DNA of 64,000 nucleotides, taken from the NCBI RefSeq assembly GCF_900116435.1, contig NZ_FPAZ01000005.1, positions 124,001-188,000 on the forward strand. The letters are read 5' to 3'. Origin of the DNA: Pseudoalteromonas lipolytica. GTDB lineage: Bacteria; Pseudomonadota; Gammaproteobacteria; Enterobacterales; Alteromonadaceae. The translations under genes and the position numbers were made by a program. Positions 19,786-28,857 of the stretch are shown one piece after another. Every line of letters starts with the position of its first letter. The first letter of the stretch is position 1. Below the pieces are notes generated by a model. It saw only the letters and a list, made by a program, of their open reading frames with translations. It searched no databases and was not told where the DNA came from.

Positions 19786-20811
19786 ATGAAAGCATTATCT
19801 AAATTAAAAGCAGAACCAGGGATCTGGATGACCGATGCGCCAAAACCTGAGGTTGGCCATAACGATCTGCTTATTAAAATCCGCAAAACAGCAATTTGTG
19901 GAACAGATGTCCATATTTATAAATGGGATGAATGGGCACAAAACACTATTCCAACACCTATGGTTGTTGGCCACGAATACGTGGGTGAAGTGGTTGATAT
20001 GGGTCAGGAAGTACGTGGTTTCCAAGTGGGTGATCGTGTTTCTGGTGAAGGCCATATTACCTGTGGTCACTGTCGTAACTGTCGCGCTGGTCGCGTGCAT
20101 TTATGCCGTAACACAACAGGTGTGGGTGTGAACCGTGAAGGTGCATTTGCCGAATACCTCGTGATCCCTGCATTCAATGCATTTAAAATTCCAGATAATA
20201 TTTCTGATGAATTAGCATCAATCTTTGACCCATTCGGGAATGCAGTACACACAGCGTTGTCGTTTGATCTTGTTGGTGAAGATGTCCTTATCACCGGGGC
20301 GGGTCCAATTGGTATCATGGCAGCAGCGGTTGCTAAGCACGTCGGTGCGCGTCATGTAGTGATTACTGATGTAAACGAGTACCGCCTAGATTTAGCGCGT
20401 AAAATGGGCGCGACACGCGCTGTAAACGTTGCGAATGAAAACCTAGAAGATATTATGAAAGAGCTCGGAATGACCGAGGGCTTTGATATTGGTCTTGAAA
20501 TGTCAGGTGTACCTGTTGCATTCAACAGCATGTTAAATAACATGAATCATGGTGGTAAAGTTGCCATGCTGGGAATTCCACCATCAGATATGGCGGTTGA
20601 TTGGAATCAAGTTATTTTCAAAGGCTTAATTATCAAAGGTATTTATGGCCGAGAAATGTTTGAAACGTGGTACAAGATGGCGAGTCTAATTCAGTCTGGT
20701 CTTGACCTTAATCCAATTATCACGCATCAATTCTCAGTGGATGATTTCCAAGAAGGCTTTGATACAATGATTTCAGGCCAATCAGGTAAAGTAATCCTAA
20801 ACTGGGATTAA
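19786..20811 (+). CDS. tdh: L-threonine 3-dehydrogenase
   Basis: A zinc-dependent medium-chain dehydrogenase that oxidises L-threonine with NAD+ to 2-amino-3-oxobutyrate, the substrate of Kbl. The 341 aa include catalytic-zinc ligands in [12 protein letters not shown] and GHEYVGEV, a structural-zinc cluster [15 protein letters not shown], and the Rossmann motif [10 protein letters not shown]. Length equals E. coli Tdh (341 aa). The start is ATG 19786 with a weak GAGTG upstream, and translation may depend on read-through from kbl. Confidence 0.97.
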   Translation: MKALSKLKAEPGIWMTDAPKPEVGHNDLLIKIRKTAICGTDVHIYKWDEWAQNTIPTPMVVGHEYVGEVVDMGQEVRGFQVGDRVSGEGHITCGHCRNCRAGRVHLCRNTTGVGVNREGAFAEYLVIPAFNAFKIPDNISDELASIFDPFGNAVHTALSFDLVGEDVLITGAGPIGIMAAAVAKHVGARHVVITDVNEYRLDLARKMGATRAVNVANENLEDIMKELGMTEGFDIGLEMSGVPVAFNSMLNNMNHGGKVAMLGIPPSDMAVDWNQVIFKGLIIKGIYGREMFETWYKMASLIQSGLDLNPIITHQFSVDDFQEGFDTMISGQSGKVILNWD

Positions 20812-20827
20812 TACCGTAGAGTGTGAT

Positions 20828-20851
20828 AAGGCGGCTTTCGGCCGCCTTTTT
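20828..20851 (+). terminator. Rho-independent terminator of tdh
   Basis: AAGGCGGC (20828-20835) and GCCGCCTT (20841-20848) form the stem with a TTTCG loop, followed by a T-run. Confidence 0.9.
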
Positions 20852-20866
20852 AGTTTAGAGAGTGTT

Positions 20867-21184
20867 ATGTCATATAAACATATTTCAGTCAGTGAAACGT
20901 TTGCATTATTAGATAAAAATGATGTGGTGATTGCTGATATTCGCGACCCTAACTCATTTCAAGCTGGGCATATCCCTGGTTCTGAGCATTTATCAAATGC
21001 TAATATCAGTGAGTTTATGATGAACAAAGAGTTTGATCAGCCTATTATTATCGTTTGCTATCATGGCGTAAGTTCTCAAGGCGCAGCAAGCTATTTAGTA
21101 GAGCAAGGCTTTGAAGACGTCTACAGTATGGATGGCGGCTTTACAGCATGGCAGACACAACAACCGGAGCACATTGAACGATGA
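20867..21184 (+). CDS. glpE: Thiosulfate sulfurtransferase GlpE (single-domain rhodanese)
   Basis: A 105-aa cytoplasmic rhodanese. The active-site loop is IIVCYHGVSSQGAASYL, with the persulfide Cys near residue 65. DIRDPNSFQAGHIPGS is the conserved N-terminal element. It moves sulfane sulfur from thiosulfate to cyanide or thioredoxin in vitro, and its in vivo role is uncertain. It overlaps glpG by 4 nt (ATGA), the same pairing as in enterobacteria, but glpR and glpD are absent here. Confidence 0.95.
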   Translation: MSYKHISVSETFALLDKNDVVIADIRDPNSFQAGHIPGSEHLSNANISEFMMNKEFDQPIIIVCYHGVSSQGAASYLVEQGFEDVYSMDGGFTAWQTQQPEHIER

Positions 21185-21996
21185 TTGAATTGGGCAGCAT
21201 TAATAATCCTCGCGCCGCGCAAGGCTTTATCGATTACATAAAAAGTAAAGGCTTGCAGGGTGAACTGCGCTCACACGATGGTAAGACAGTGATTATTTGT
21301 GTTGCTCCTGAGCATTTTCATCAAGCTCAGCCACTGTGGCAAGCGTTCACCGCGAATCCAAATGACGAAAAGTACCTTCAAGCATCGTGGCAAGTTGGCA
21401 GTACTGAGTCGCCGTTGTTATATCAAGGCCAGTCACTTAACCTAAAAGCACGCTTTAAAGCATTGAGCTGGTTAAACCGTACTGTGACCTTAGTTTCAAT
21501 CGCTATTTTTGTGGCGTTTTTACTGGGTGGGTTTGAAACTCTTTATGGTATGTTGCAATTTAACCCTGCTAAGCCGCTAACCTGGTTTACCCCTGCGATT
21601 GTTCATTTCAGCGCTATCCACCTCATTTTTAACCTGATTTGGTGGATGACACTGGGTAATGACATAGAAAAACGCAGTGGTAAATTAACCTTAGTTGGGC
21701 TTTTCTTAGTGACGGCATTTATCAGTAATTGGGCACAGTTTTTAGTAGTTGGTCCGAACTTTGGTGGGCTCAGTGGTGTTGTGTATGGTTTGCTAGGTTT
21801 CTGTTGGATTTACAGTGTAATGCGACCTCAACAACCCCCGCTTGTTAGCAACAGTATTGTTGGCTTTATGTTGGTGTGGCTAATTTTAGGCTTTGTGGAT
21901 ATGTTGCCGGTTAGTATGGCGAACTGGGCACATTTAGCAGGGCTTATTGCGGGTATGGCTTACGCCATGTCAGATAAATTATTGTCGCGTAAGTAG
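21181..21996 (+). CDS. glpG: Rhomboid intramembrane serine protease GlpG
   Basis: A 271-aa inner-membrane protease. An N-terminal cytoplasmic domain (about 1-90) precedes six membrane helices. The catalytic serine is in GGLSGVVYGLLG (helix 4) and the histidine in NWAHLAGLIAGM (helix 6). The HFSAIHLIFNLIWW segment carries the oxyanion-side His and Asn. Length matches E. coli GlpG (276 aa). The start is coupled to glpE. A strong shared terminator follows. Confidence 0.96.
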   Translation: MIELGSINNPRAAQGFIDYIKSKGLQGELRSHDGKTVIICVAPEHFHQAQPLWQAFTANPNDEKYLQASWQVGSTESPLLYQGQSLNLKARFKALSWLNRTVTLVSIAIFVAFLLGGFETLYGMLQFNPAKPLTWFTPAIVHFSAIHLIFNLIWWMTLGNDIEKRSGKLTLVGLFLVTAFISNWAQFLVVGPNFGGLSGVVYGLLGFCWIYSVMRPQQPPLVSNSIVGFMLVWLILGFVDMLPVSMANWAHLAGLIAGMAYAMSDKLLSRK

Positions 21997-22001
21997 TTTT
22001 A

Positions 22002-22033
22002 TTAAACGTGACGGCCTTTGCCGTCACGTTTAA
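22002..22033. terminator. Bidirectional terminator between glpG and the FliL-like gene
   Basis: A perfect 14-bp stem, TTAAACGTGACGGC (22002-22015) with GCCGTCACGTTTAA (22020-22033), with a CTTT loop. It contains the stop codon of the convergent gene. Confidence 0.88.
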
Positions 22034-22437
22034 TGGTATAAATACTTAGTAAACAACACTTCACGTACTATTTCTTGTCCAGTCTCTTGCTTTAACAGTG
22101 CTTTGAGTTTTTCTGTACAGCGCTTTCTAATTTCTTCACGGCCCGTGAGCGACTTGATATTTTCTTCAGGTTCTTTTGACAGTATCTCGACAATCGCATC
22201 ACGCAATAGTGGAGTATGGTGCTCAACCACACCAATATCAGAAATATCATTAAGCATTAGATCAACAGTGATCCGTACATAACCCAGTTTTTTATTTCCT
22301 TGGCCAATATAATTGGTGATAATGTCAGGCTCAAAACCGAAGTAACCGACATTTGATTCTGCGCGTGTCGAGAAACTTGTCGTAGCGCCAATAACGAGCA
22401 TGCTAATCAAGTAAATTGATAACAATGACTTTTTCAT
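22030..22437 (-). CDS. FliL-family exported protein, not in a flagellar operon
   Basis: A 135-aa protein with a cleavable-looking signal peptide (MKKSLLSIYLISMLVIGATT..., AXA-like end near STRAES). It then has a FliL-type domain: GYFGFEPDIITNYIG, GYVRITVDLML, LLRDAIVEILS and LTGREEIRKRC. FliL normally sits in the inner membrane beside the stator. Here the surrounding genes are metabolic, so this is a paralogue whose flagellar role is only inferred. It is convergent with glpG and divergent from ubiC. Confidence 0.82.
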   Translation of the reverse strand: MKKSLLSIYLISMLVIGATTSFSTRAESNVGYFGFEPDIITNYIGQGNKKLGYVRITVDLMLNDISDIGVVEHHTPLLRDAIVEILSKEPEENIKSLTGREEIRKRCTEKLKALLKQETGQEIVREVLFTKYLYH

Positions 22438-22603
22438 AGTTTAAGAATATCCCACCTATTCAATGGTTTTTAGTCTATACCCAAATTAACTTAAGATACA
22501 GGTTGTTCTCTGTTTTTTAACCCATGTAGAGATTAAATCATGACTTTTTCGAAACGGGTTGCAGTGATATCATTTACGCGGTTTTTAAAATTATTGAGTC
22601 GTT

Positions 22604-23149
22604 GTGATTACATTCCCAGTTTCGTTAGCTGCGCATTGGCAGCCTGCTTCGGCATATCCTCATTTAACGCAACAGCAGCAAGGTTGGTTGCTTGAAGCAG
22701 GGTCATTGACGGCCAAGCTTAAGCGTCATTGCCAACACTTTTCGGTTAAAGTGCTCAATGAAGCCCCTTTTGATCTTACAAAGGAGCAACAAGCTTTATT
22801 AAATACGCCGTTGAGCCAAGCGCTTAACCGCGAAGTGCTACTATTATGTGATGATAAACCAATGGTTTATGCACAAAGCTGGTTACCCGCAGATGATACC
22901 TTAAAAAAGCAGCAGTTGCTAAGTATGGGAACACGGCCATTAGGGGATGTTATTTTTCAAGACCCAAGCTTATCTCGCACAGAGATAGAAGTGGCAGAGT
23001 TTAATGAGCAGCACACTATTCAAACTTTATTAGCTGTGCTTGGCAAAGAGTCTAAACCACTGTGGGGAAGACGAAGTGTATTTTCATTGTCAAATGCCCA
23101 TTTTTTAGTGGCCGAAGTTTTTCTGCCAGAGGCTTATATTTACTTATGA
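22604..23149 (+). CDS. ubiC: Chorismate pyruvate-lyase
   Basis: Cytoplasmic enzyme that splits chorismate into 4-hydroxybenzoate and pyruvate, the entry to ubiquinone synthesis. The 181-aa product has the family pattern [16 protein letters not shown] near the N-terminus, [20 protein letters not shown] in the middle, and [20 protein letters not shown] at the end. The start is GTG at 22604. Its last codons overlap ubiA (ATGA). Confidence 0.93.
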   Translation: MITFPVSLAAHWQPASAYPHLTQQQQGWLLEAGSLTAKLKRHCQHFSVKVLNEAPFDLTKEQQALLNTPLSQALNREVLLLCDDKPMVYAQSWLPADDTLKKQQLLSMGTRPLGDVIFQDPSLSRTEIEVAEFNEQHTIQTLLAVLGKESKPLWGRRSVFSLSNAHFLVAEVFLPEAYIYL

Positions 23150-24024
23150 AACTAGCTGCATTAAAAATCGCACACATTCCTTATTACAAACAACTTATGC
23201 GAACAGATAAGCCGATTGGTACTTTGCTATTGCTTTGGCCAACGTACTGGGCGTTATGGCTTGCAAATCAGGGAGCACCAAGCTTATTAAATTTTGTGGT
23301 GTTTAGTTTAGGGGTGTTTGTAATGCGAAGTGCAGGCTGCGTTATCAATGACTTTGCTGATCGTAAAATTGATGGTTCAGTAAAGCGCACAGCAACGCGT
23401 CCCCTAGCCGCAGGGCGAGTGTCCAGTGGTGAGGCGTTGAGCTTATTTGTGTTGTTAATTGCCGTGGCATTTGGATTAGTTTTAATGCTGGGGTGGTCGA
23501 CGATTTTGCTCTCTTTGGGGGCTCTTGCGTTGGCATTTTGCTATCCGTTTATGAAGCGTTATACCCAATTGCCACAAGTGGTACTAGGAGCCGCATTTAG
23601 TTGGGCTATTCCAATGGCATACATGGCCTCAATTGGCTCAGTGCCAATTGAAGCGTGGCTGTTATTTATTGCAAACCTCGTGTGGACTGTGGCTTACGAT
23701 ACCATGTACGCCATGGTTGACCGTGATGATGATTTAAAGATTGGTGTTAAATCAACGGCCATCTTATTTGCACGTTTTGACAGGCATATTATTTTCTTAC
23801 TGAATGCGCTATTCATTGCGATACTCAGTTACATTGGCATAAGCAATCAGCTTGATATGCCTTATTGGTTAGGCTTAATAGCGGCGATTGGATTTTTACT
23901 TTACCAGCAAACGCTTATTCACTATCGCGACAGAGAGCACTGTTTTAAAGCGTTTCTAAATAATCATTACGTCGGGCTGGTTATTTTTATTGGCCTTGTA
24001 GCATCCTTGCCATTACCGTTTTGA
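23146..24024 (+). CDS. ubiA: 4-hydroxybenzoate octaprenyltransferase
   Basis: Integral membrane prenyltransferase that joins a polyprenyl chain to 4-hydroxybenzoate. The 292-aa sequence has eight or nine hydrophobic helices and both Asp-rich motifs: [19 protein letters not shown] (first) and [20 protein letters not shown] (second). The longest frame starts at 23062 inside ubiC, but ATG 23146 overlaps the ubiC stop as ATGA and gives the E. coli-like N-terminus. The stop is immediately followed by the stop of the convergent oxygenase gene. Confidence 0.96.
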   Translation: MKLAALKIAHIPYYKQLMRTDKPIGTLLLLWPTYWALWLANQGAPSLLNFVVFSLGVFVMRSAGCVINDFADRKIDGSVKRTATRPLAAGRVSSGEALSLFVLLIAVAFGLVLMLGWSTILLSLGALALAFCYPFMKRYTQLPQVVLGAAFSWAIPMAYMASIGSVPIEAWLLFIANLVWTVAYDTMYAMVDRDDDLKIGVKSTAILFARFDRHIIFLLNALFIAILSYIGISNQLDMPYWLGLIAAIGFLLYQQTLIHYRDREHCFKAFLNNHYVGLVIFIGLVASLPLPF

Positions 24025-24645
24025 TTATCGCGGTGGGTCGATAATGCCGCTTATTGAGGCATTTTTTCTGAACCAACCAGCAATTGAATAACGCACATCG
24101 TCTGCGGGTAATACCTCATGCATAAAGCGTTCGCTTTCAAACATGACTAATGTGCCTGCCTTCGGTTTTATGACCACTTCAATGTCTTTACTTTTAGGTT
24201 TATAAATAACCAACTCGCCGCCAGACGCGGGGCTATTTAGGTAGCAAACCGTTGTAAAAATACGGTTTGAGCGTCCTTTAAAGGCATCGTAATGCTTTTT
24301 ATAAAAGTCACCTTGTTGGTACTTCGCATAGTGGCATTCATAATCAAACAAGCCCAAGAAAAACTCTCTATTTAACTGGGTCTTAATTGCTTCCATGGTC
24401 GCGAGATAAGTTATTTGCGCTTGGCTTGAGCTATCAAACCAAAAGGTCTTATCTTTGCGTACCGTTTTATCGATTTGCTGATCGTTTAACCTACCGATAC
24501 CTGCAACATGAAAATGGGGATTAATTCGGTAACAATCTGCAATTAAATCATTTATCAACTGCTCATCAATTGCGTTTTCAACAATGGCATAACCAGTATG
24601 TTCAATTGCATTTAAATAAGTATTGGAAATAAGCTGCGCGGTCAT
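24025..24645 (-). CDS. 2-oxoglutarate/Fe(II)-dependent oxygenase (SM-20/prolyl hydroxylase-like)
   Basis: A 206-aa protein with a double-stranded beta-helix oxygenase core. The iron site is HYDAF (His-x-Asp, near 117-119) and the distal His in RFMHEVLP. The 2-oxoglutarate Arg is in RYSIAGWFR. YLNSPASGGELVIY is the typical strand between them. The family includes ribosomal-protein and other hydroxylases. The substrate here is unknown. No start ambiguity. It is convergent with ubiA with no gap. Confidence 0.85.
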   Translation of the reverse strand: MTAQLISNTYLNAIEHTGYAIVENAIDEQLINDLIADCYRINPHFHVAGIGRLNDQQIDKTVRKDKTFWFDSSSQAQITYLATMEAIKTQLNREFFLGLFDYECHYAKYQQGDFYKKHYDAFKGRSNRIFTTVCYLNSPASGGELVIYKPKSKDIEVVIKPKAGTLVMFESERFMHEVLPADDVRYSIAGWFRKNASISGIIDPPR

Positions 24646-24774
24646 TCATATGCACAATCAAAAAAAGGTGCGTAAGTGTATCTGAAAAAAAATTACATGC
24701 ACGCTTTTTATGCAGTAAAACAATGAGGATGTATAAGCTGGCCTAACGTAGTCAAGCCAGCTTGATATGTACAT

Positions 24775-25662
24775 TTAGTTGTGGCTAGATAATGCTGTTT
24801 TTTCAATAAGATCTAATAAATAACTCACGTGCGAGTTTTCATTAATTTGTTGATTAGTTTGGATCACTAACTGTTCGTGAGCGATTCCTTTATTGGTTTT
24901 TAATACTAGCAATTCAGGGTCTGAAGAAACGCTGTTGGCATGCTCAATACTCGCAATCGCAATATGGTTTGACTTTTTCAAGCCTTCCATAACTTGCTCA
25001 ATACTACCGACCTTAACGCTGGTTGATTTATTGAATGAATCAATTGCTTCGTTCAGCATCGATTGAACCGGCTTCGATTGTGAAAAACAGCTGTACATTG
25101 GGTAGTCTGTTAAGTCTTTCTTGCTAATGTCTGTTTTATTAGCAATTGGATGATTTTTTGATACAAATAAAATTAGCTGATCAGGCAAATGGATATCACT
25201 ACCAATACTATTCATGGCTTGTGAGCAAACGCTGATATCAATTTCACCAAGTTGCAGTTTGCGAATTAACTCACTTTGTTCTTGCAACTGCATTTCAATT
25301 TTAACATGTGGATATTGTGCTAAAAATTGCCCACACGACACAGGTACAACTGCACTTGCTTTAGTTGTGTAGCCAATAACGAGCTTTTCGTTTTCACAAC
25401 CATTTAATGATTCGTATAAACGTTTTTTTGTTTCTTCTAAATTATTAAGAGTTTGTTGTGCGTACTCGAGGAAAAGTTCACCTTCTTTAGTTAGCTTTAC
25501 AGAACGAGTAGAGCGAGTAACGAGTTCATAGCCCACTTCATCTTCAAGTGTTTGAATGCTACGAGTTAACGCTGAAGTGCTTATCTGAGTTTTTTCAGCA
25601 GCTTGGCGGAAGTGTCTGAGTACGCCGAGTGCAACGAATTGTTCAAGTTGTTCAAATCTCAC
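24775..25662 (-). CDS. LysR-family transcriptional regulator
   Basis: 295 aa. The N-terminal winged helix-turn-helix (about 1-60) shows FRQAAEKTQISTSALTRSIQTLEDEVGYELVTRS. A linker helix and a periplasmic-binding-protein-like effector domain (about 88-290) follow. The frame extends to 25725, but GTG 25662 gives the usual LysR beginning (VRFEQLEQFVAL) and has GGGA about 10 nt upstream. No divergently transcribed target is adjacent, since the oxygenase and HD-GYP genes run in the same direction. The effector and regulon are unknown. Confidence 0.88.
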   Translation of the reverse strand: MRFEQLEQFVALGVLRHFRQAAEKTQISTSALTRSIQTLEDEVGYELVTRSTRSVKLTKEGELFLEYAQQTLNNLEETKKRLYESLNGCENEKLVIGYTTKASAVVPVSCGQFLAQYPHVKIEMQLQEQSELIRKLQLGEIDISVCSQAMNSIGSDIHLPDQLILFVSKNHPIANKTDISKKDLTDYPMYSCFSQSKPVQSMLNEAIDSFNKSTSVKVGSIEQVMEGLKKSNHIAIASIEHANSVSSDPELLVLKTNKGIAHEQLVIQTNQQINENSHVSYLLDLIEKTALSSHN

Positions 25663-25784
25663 TTTATATAGTCCCTTTTTATTAAGTAAGCCCTTACATT
25701 GAGTTAAAACAATTATACCTAACATTGAGTATAGTAAATTATTGTACCCATTTTTAAAAGTGTTGTTTTACAGGTAAGTTACAA

Positions 25785-27311
25785 CTAGTCAGGGTAACGG
25801 TCTTTAATCTCCAAGAAAAGTGGTAAATTTTCAAGTAATAAGTCGACTAAAGTTGGATCAAAATGTTTCGAACGTTGATTTTTTATTAGTGCAAGTGCTT
25901 CATCGAGTGGCCACGCTTTTTTGTAACAACGGTCACTGCATAGAGCGTCAAACACGTCAGCAAGCGCAGTTATACGACCAACGATATGAATATCTTTACC
26001 TGCTAAACCGTGTGGATACCCAGAGCCATCCCACTTTTCATGGTGCTGAAGTGAGATCATTGCACCGCAAGTCATGATCTCGTTACTTGAATTTTTTAGA
26101 ATTTCATAACCTACTTCAGCGTGTGTCTTCATTATTTCCCATTCTGTATCATCTAATTTTCCGGGCTTATTTAAGATGTTGTCAGGGATACTTATTTTTC
26201 CTATGTCGTGTAAGGGGGAGGCAAGCTTGATGATTTCACACTGAAAGGGATTAAGTTTTGATAGTTTTGCAAGTAACTCGCTGTATAACGCGACACGTTT
26301 AACATGTGAGCCTGTTTCTTTAGAGCGTTTTTCTACTGCTTCACCAAGAATATAGGACAATTCCTTTTGCGATTCTTTTACCATTTCGCGCAATTTAAGA
26401 TTGTCATAGGCCAGTGCAATATTGTTTGCATAAAACTCAAGAAGTTGATGATCGGTAGCATGTAATTTACTTCCTTTATTTACATACAGCATAGTTTCAA
26501 GGCCTGCTTTGGTTGGAAAGTAACCAATGTAGTCGGTACTTGTTTTTAGTGATGACTTACGATCATGAGCATCAATAAATAAACTTTTAACTTCGTCAGG
26601 AATATTATTTTGACTGGGGATAGGCCCAACGCCTGAAGCCGCCAATAATTGAAAGTCTGTTGCAGGAGATGATTGTAAATTAACCGCGGCAGCACAATAA
26701 ATTTGAGTGTCGTTTATACCCATCACATTTGTCACGTGGCTTAAAATAGTGGATGCAAATTCTTGCACACTGTCGCATTTTAAAAAGTTAGCTGAGGCAT
26801 TTATGATTTGTTCGAGGCCATGTTTATGGCGATCAATAATTTGGATATCACGATGAGATCTCAGTGCAGAATAGAGCAGTGTTTTAATTTTTATGGCTGT
26901 TAATTCGGTTTTGTTTTTGTAATCGTTTATATCGTAATCACGGATAATAGATTCTTCAGGTGCTTCACCTGGTTGTCCGGTACGAAGAATTAGGCGGATA
27001 TGGTGGTTATCAATGTCGTCCCTAATATACTGAATAAGTTCAAGTCCCGCATGGTTTGTTTCCATGACGACATCAACAAGTGCCACTGAAAAAGGGATAT
27101 CTTTTTTCAAAAGCTCTTTAGCCTCTGCTGCAGAATAGGCATCGTAGAAGCGTAAGCTTTTATTTTCAAATTGAAAACCAGCTAGTACAAGCTTGGTAAC
27201 TTGATGAATATCTTCTTCGTCATCAACAACAAGAATATGCCAGTATTCTGGTTCTTCAGTTTGTACGTTATTTTCTTCTAACCGTTCTTCAGAAAATAAA
27301 AAATCATCCAC
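25785..27311 (-). CDS. Response regulator with DUF3369 and HD-GYP domains
   Basis: About 508 aa: a receiver domain (about 25-150; ILVVDDEEDIHQ, phospho-Asp in ALVDVVM, Lys in DYKNKTELTA), a GAF-like DUF3369 domain (about 175-310), and an HD-GYP phosphodiesterase domain (about 325-500). The last shows SPLHDIGKISIPD and HHEKWDGSGYPHGL, so all key metal and GYP residues are present. HD-GYP enzymes hydrolyse c-di-GMP. No histidine kinase is adjacent. The frame opens at TTG 27344, but GTG 27311 gives the usual DDFLFS start of this family. Both lack a strong ribosome-binding site. Confidence 0.88.
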   Translation of the reverse strand: MDDFLFSEERLEENNVQTEEPEYWHILVVDDEEDIHQVTKLVLAGFQFENKSLRFYDAYSAAEAKELLKKDIPFSVALVDVVMETNHAGLELIQYIRDDIDNHHIRLILRTGQPGEAPEESIIRDYDINDYKNKTELTAIKIKTLLYSALRSHRDIQIIDRHKHGLEQIINASANFLKCDSVQEFASTILSHVTNVMGINDTQIYCAAAVNLQSSPATDFQLLAASGVGPIPSQNNIPDEVKSLFIDAHDRKSSLKTSTDYIGYFPTKAGLETMLYVNKGSKLHATDHQLLEFYANNIALAYDNLKLREMVKESQKELSYILGEAVEKRSKETGSHVKRVALYSELLAKLSKLNPFQCEIIKLASPLHDIGKISIPDNILNKPGKLDDTEWEIMKTHAEVGYEILKNSSNEIMTCGAMISLQHHEKWDGSGYPHGLAGKDIHIVGRITALADVFDALCSDRCYKKAWPLDEALALIKNQRSKHFDPTLVDLLLENLPLFLEIKDRYPD

Positions 27312-27363
27312 ACAAGCACCACTTATTGTCGTATCAGGTAACAATAAGTATAGAGGCAGAAAT

Positions 27364-27771
27364 TTACTCTGCCTTATCCACTAAGGGTTTTTTTTCTATA
27401 TTTCTTAATTCAATTTCTATTGCATCACATGAAATATGAATCTCATATAAAGAGGTAAGAAGCGATAAAGTTAAGCAAGCAAGACTGAGTCCAAATAATA
27501 TGATGCCTGTTGTATTAAACTCAATAAACAAAGCGAACATTGACAAGGTACACATGAGAAATGATGCCACGCCGTAAACTTGCATTATACGAATCAGTTT
27601 AATACGCTTTCTGAGGTTGGCGATTTGTGCAACAACCAAAGGACGAATACTTTCTCCTTCGCGCGCATTCAGTTCTCGAATGAGTTGGGCAAGTACCAAA
27701 AAGCGATTGGTGTAAGCAAGTAAAAGTAAAGAAATGGCCGGGAATAACAGCCCAGGCGTTGTTAATGTCAT
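27364..27771 (-). CDS. DUF2721 family membrane protein
   Basis: 135 aa with hydrophobic helices at about 6-28 and two more at about 63-110. Between them lie the family signature NRFLVLAQLIRELN and a basic stretch LRKRIKLIRI. DUF2721 proteins are small inner-membrane proteins without an assigned function. It is transcribed upstream of and in the same direction as the HD-GYP gene, with 52 nt between the DUF2721 stop and the GTG chosen there, so co-transcription is possible. Confidence 0.82.
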   Translation of the reverse strand: MTLTTPGLLFPAISLLLLAYTNRFLVLAQLIRELNAREGESIRPLVVAQIANLRKRIKLIRIMQVYGVASFLMCTLSMFALFIEFNTTGIILFGLSLACLTLSLLTSLYEIHISCDAIEIELRNIEKKPLVDKAE

Positions 27772-27856
27772 AAGGCTACCTTCAATATAGGTTGTAGCAG
27801 GGTCAATTGCTAGGGTAGCTTAGGTTGCTAAAGCTGCAAAGTAAAAGAGAGTAAAT

Positions 27857-28222
27857 TTGCATAAAAATAATTTAAATCAACCAACTACGTCAGAACCTTT
27901 TTCATGGGTACGTATCTACCAAGCCGCTAATGGGCTTGAAGCTAATATTATAAAAGGGCTTTTACATACCGCAGGAATACAATGCCAACTGCAAGGTGAG
28001 CTTCTGCAAGGTGCAATGGGAGAGATTCCCTTTGAACAAACGGGGGTTGATATTCTTGTTTACGCATTAAAAGAGCGCCATGCACAAGAAATATTGGTAA
28101 ACTACCGGCAAGTAAAACAATCGGCTCCAGACTGGGTTTGCCCATCATGCAGCGAACTGAATGGCCCAACATTTGAAATATGTTGGTCTTGTAGGACTGT
28201 TAAGAATGACGAAAGCGAATAA
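27857..28222 (+). CDS. DUF2007 domain protein with C-terminal zinc ribbon
   Basis: 121 aa. The DUF2007 (putative signal-transducing) domain covers about 15-85 (WVRIYQAANGLEANIIKGLL, GIQCQLQGE). The tail holds a zinc ribbon, WVCPSCSELN...ICWSC. The start is TTG 27857 with GAGAG about 7 nt upstream, and no ATG or GTG lies in frame near it. Function is unknown. It overlaps the next gene by 17 nt, so the two are probably co-translated. Confidence 0.82.
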   Translation: MHKNNLNQPTTSEPFSWVRIYQAANGLEANIIKGLLHTAGIQCQLQGELLQGAMGEIPFEQTGVDILVYALKERHAQEILVNYRQVKQSAPDWVCPSCSELNGPTFEICWSCRTVKNDESE

Positions 28223-28796
28223 TTTTCAACGCATTAGAGAATTAAACTATTTGCAAAAAGCGGTATTAGGCGGCGCGCTTCTTGAGCGTATGTTGCCTAA
28301 TTACAGCTTATTTAGTGAAGCAACTGGCTTTGGTGACGCAGCGGTATTTCGCAGCGCACTGAATGTATGCTGGGAAAAAATATTACTGCCAAAAAGTAAG
28401 ATAAGCCTTGAAAAGCAAATTGAAAAAATTGAGCCTAATGTACCAGAGCTCAGTGACTTTGATATGTTTGGCACTTACCCCGCTATTGACACTGCAACCG
28501 CATTATTGGGAATGTTGCACGGTCTGATGGCTAAAGATGACCAAGAGTTTTTAAACATTAGCAAAATTTCACAAGCCTCTGTTGCACGCTTTATTGAATA
28601 CCAATTAACGGTTGAAGGTGAAGTGGCTGATAACAAATCAGTCCGCGAACACCCGCTAATGCAGTACGAGATGGATGTGCTTGCAGAGCTAATTGATTTT
28701 GTTGAGCAAATGGGCCGAATTACCTCAGAAAACGTAAAAGAGCTCAAGCAGCTTGCTATTTCAGACGGTCAAACCAACATTGGTATTGCAATTTAG
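28206..28796 (+). CDS. DUF416 (YjaG-like) family protein
   Basis: 196 aa. LLERMLPNYSLFSEATGFGD and FDMFGTYPAIDTATAL match the conserved segments of E. coli YjaG (CERMYPNY..., FDLYGVYPAIDA). The end, DGQTNIGIAI, also fits. Cytoplasmic, alpha-helical, no known function. The frame extends upstream to 28161, but ATG 28206 gives the family N-terminus and lies within the end of the DUF2007 gene. Confidence 0.88.
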   Translation: MTKANNFQRIRELNYLQKAVLGGALLERMLPNYSLFSEATGFGDAAVFRSALNVCWEKILLPKSKISLEKQIEKIEPNVPELSDFDMFGTYPAIDTATALLGMLHGLMAKDDQEFLNISKISQASVARFIEYQLTVEGEVADNKSVREHPLMQYEMDVLAELIDFVEQMGRITSENVKELKQLAISDGQTNIGIAI

Positions 28797-28857
28797 TGTT
28801 CAGTAATGCGTATTTTAGCTGTAAAATACGCGCTTATTTTTCTTGGCGGAGTAATTG

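Noticed and set aside
19835..20131. 98-aa frames on both strands inside tdh
   Set aside because: Shadow frames of a well-matched threonine dehydrogenase.
22470..22500. Another copy of the TATACCC repeat end before ubiC
   Set aside because: Only the first ten bases match. It then diverges, and no inverted partner is nearby.
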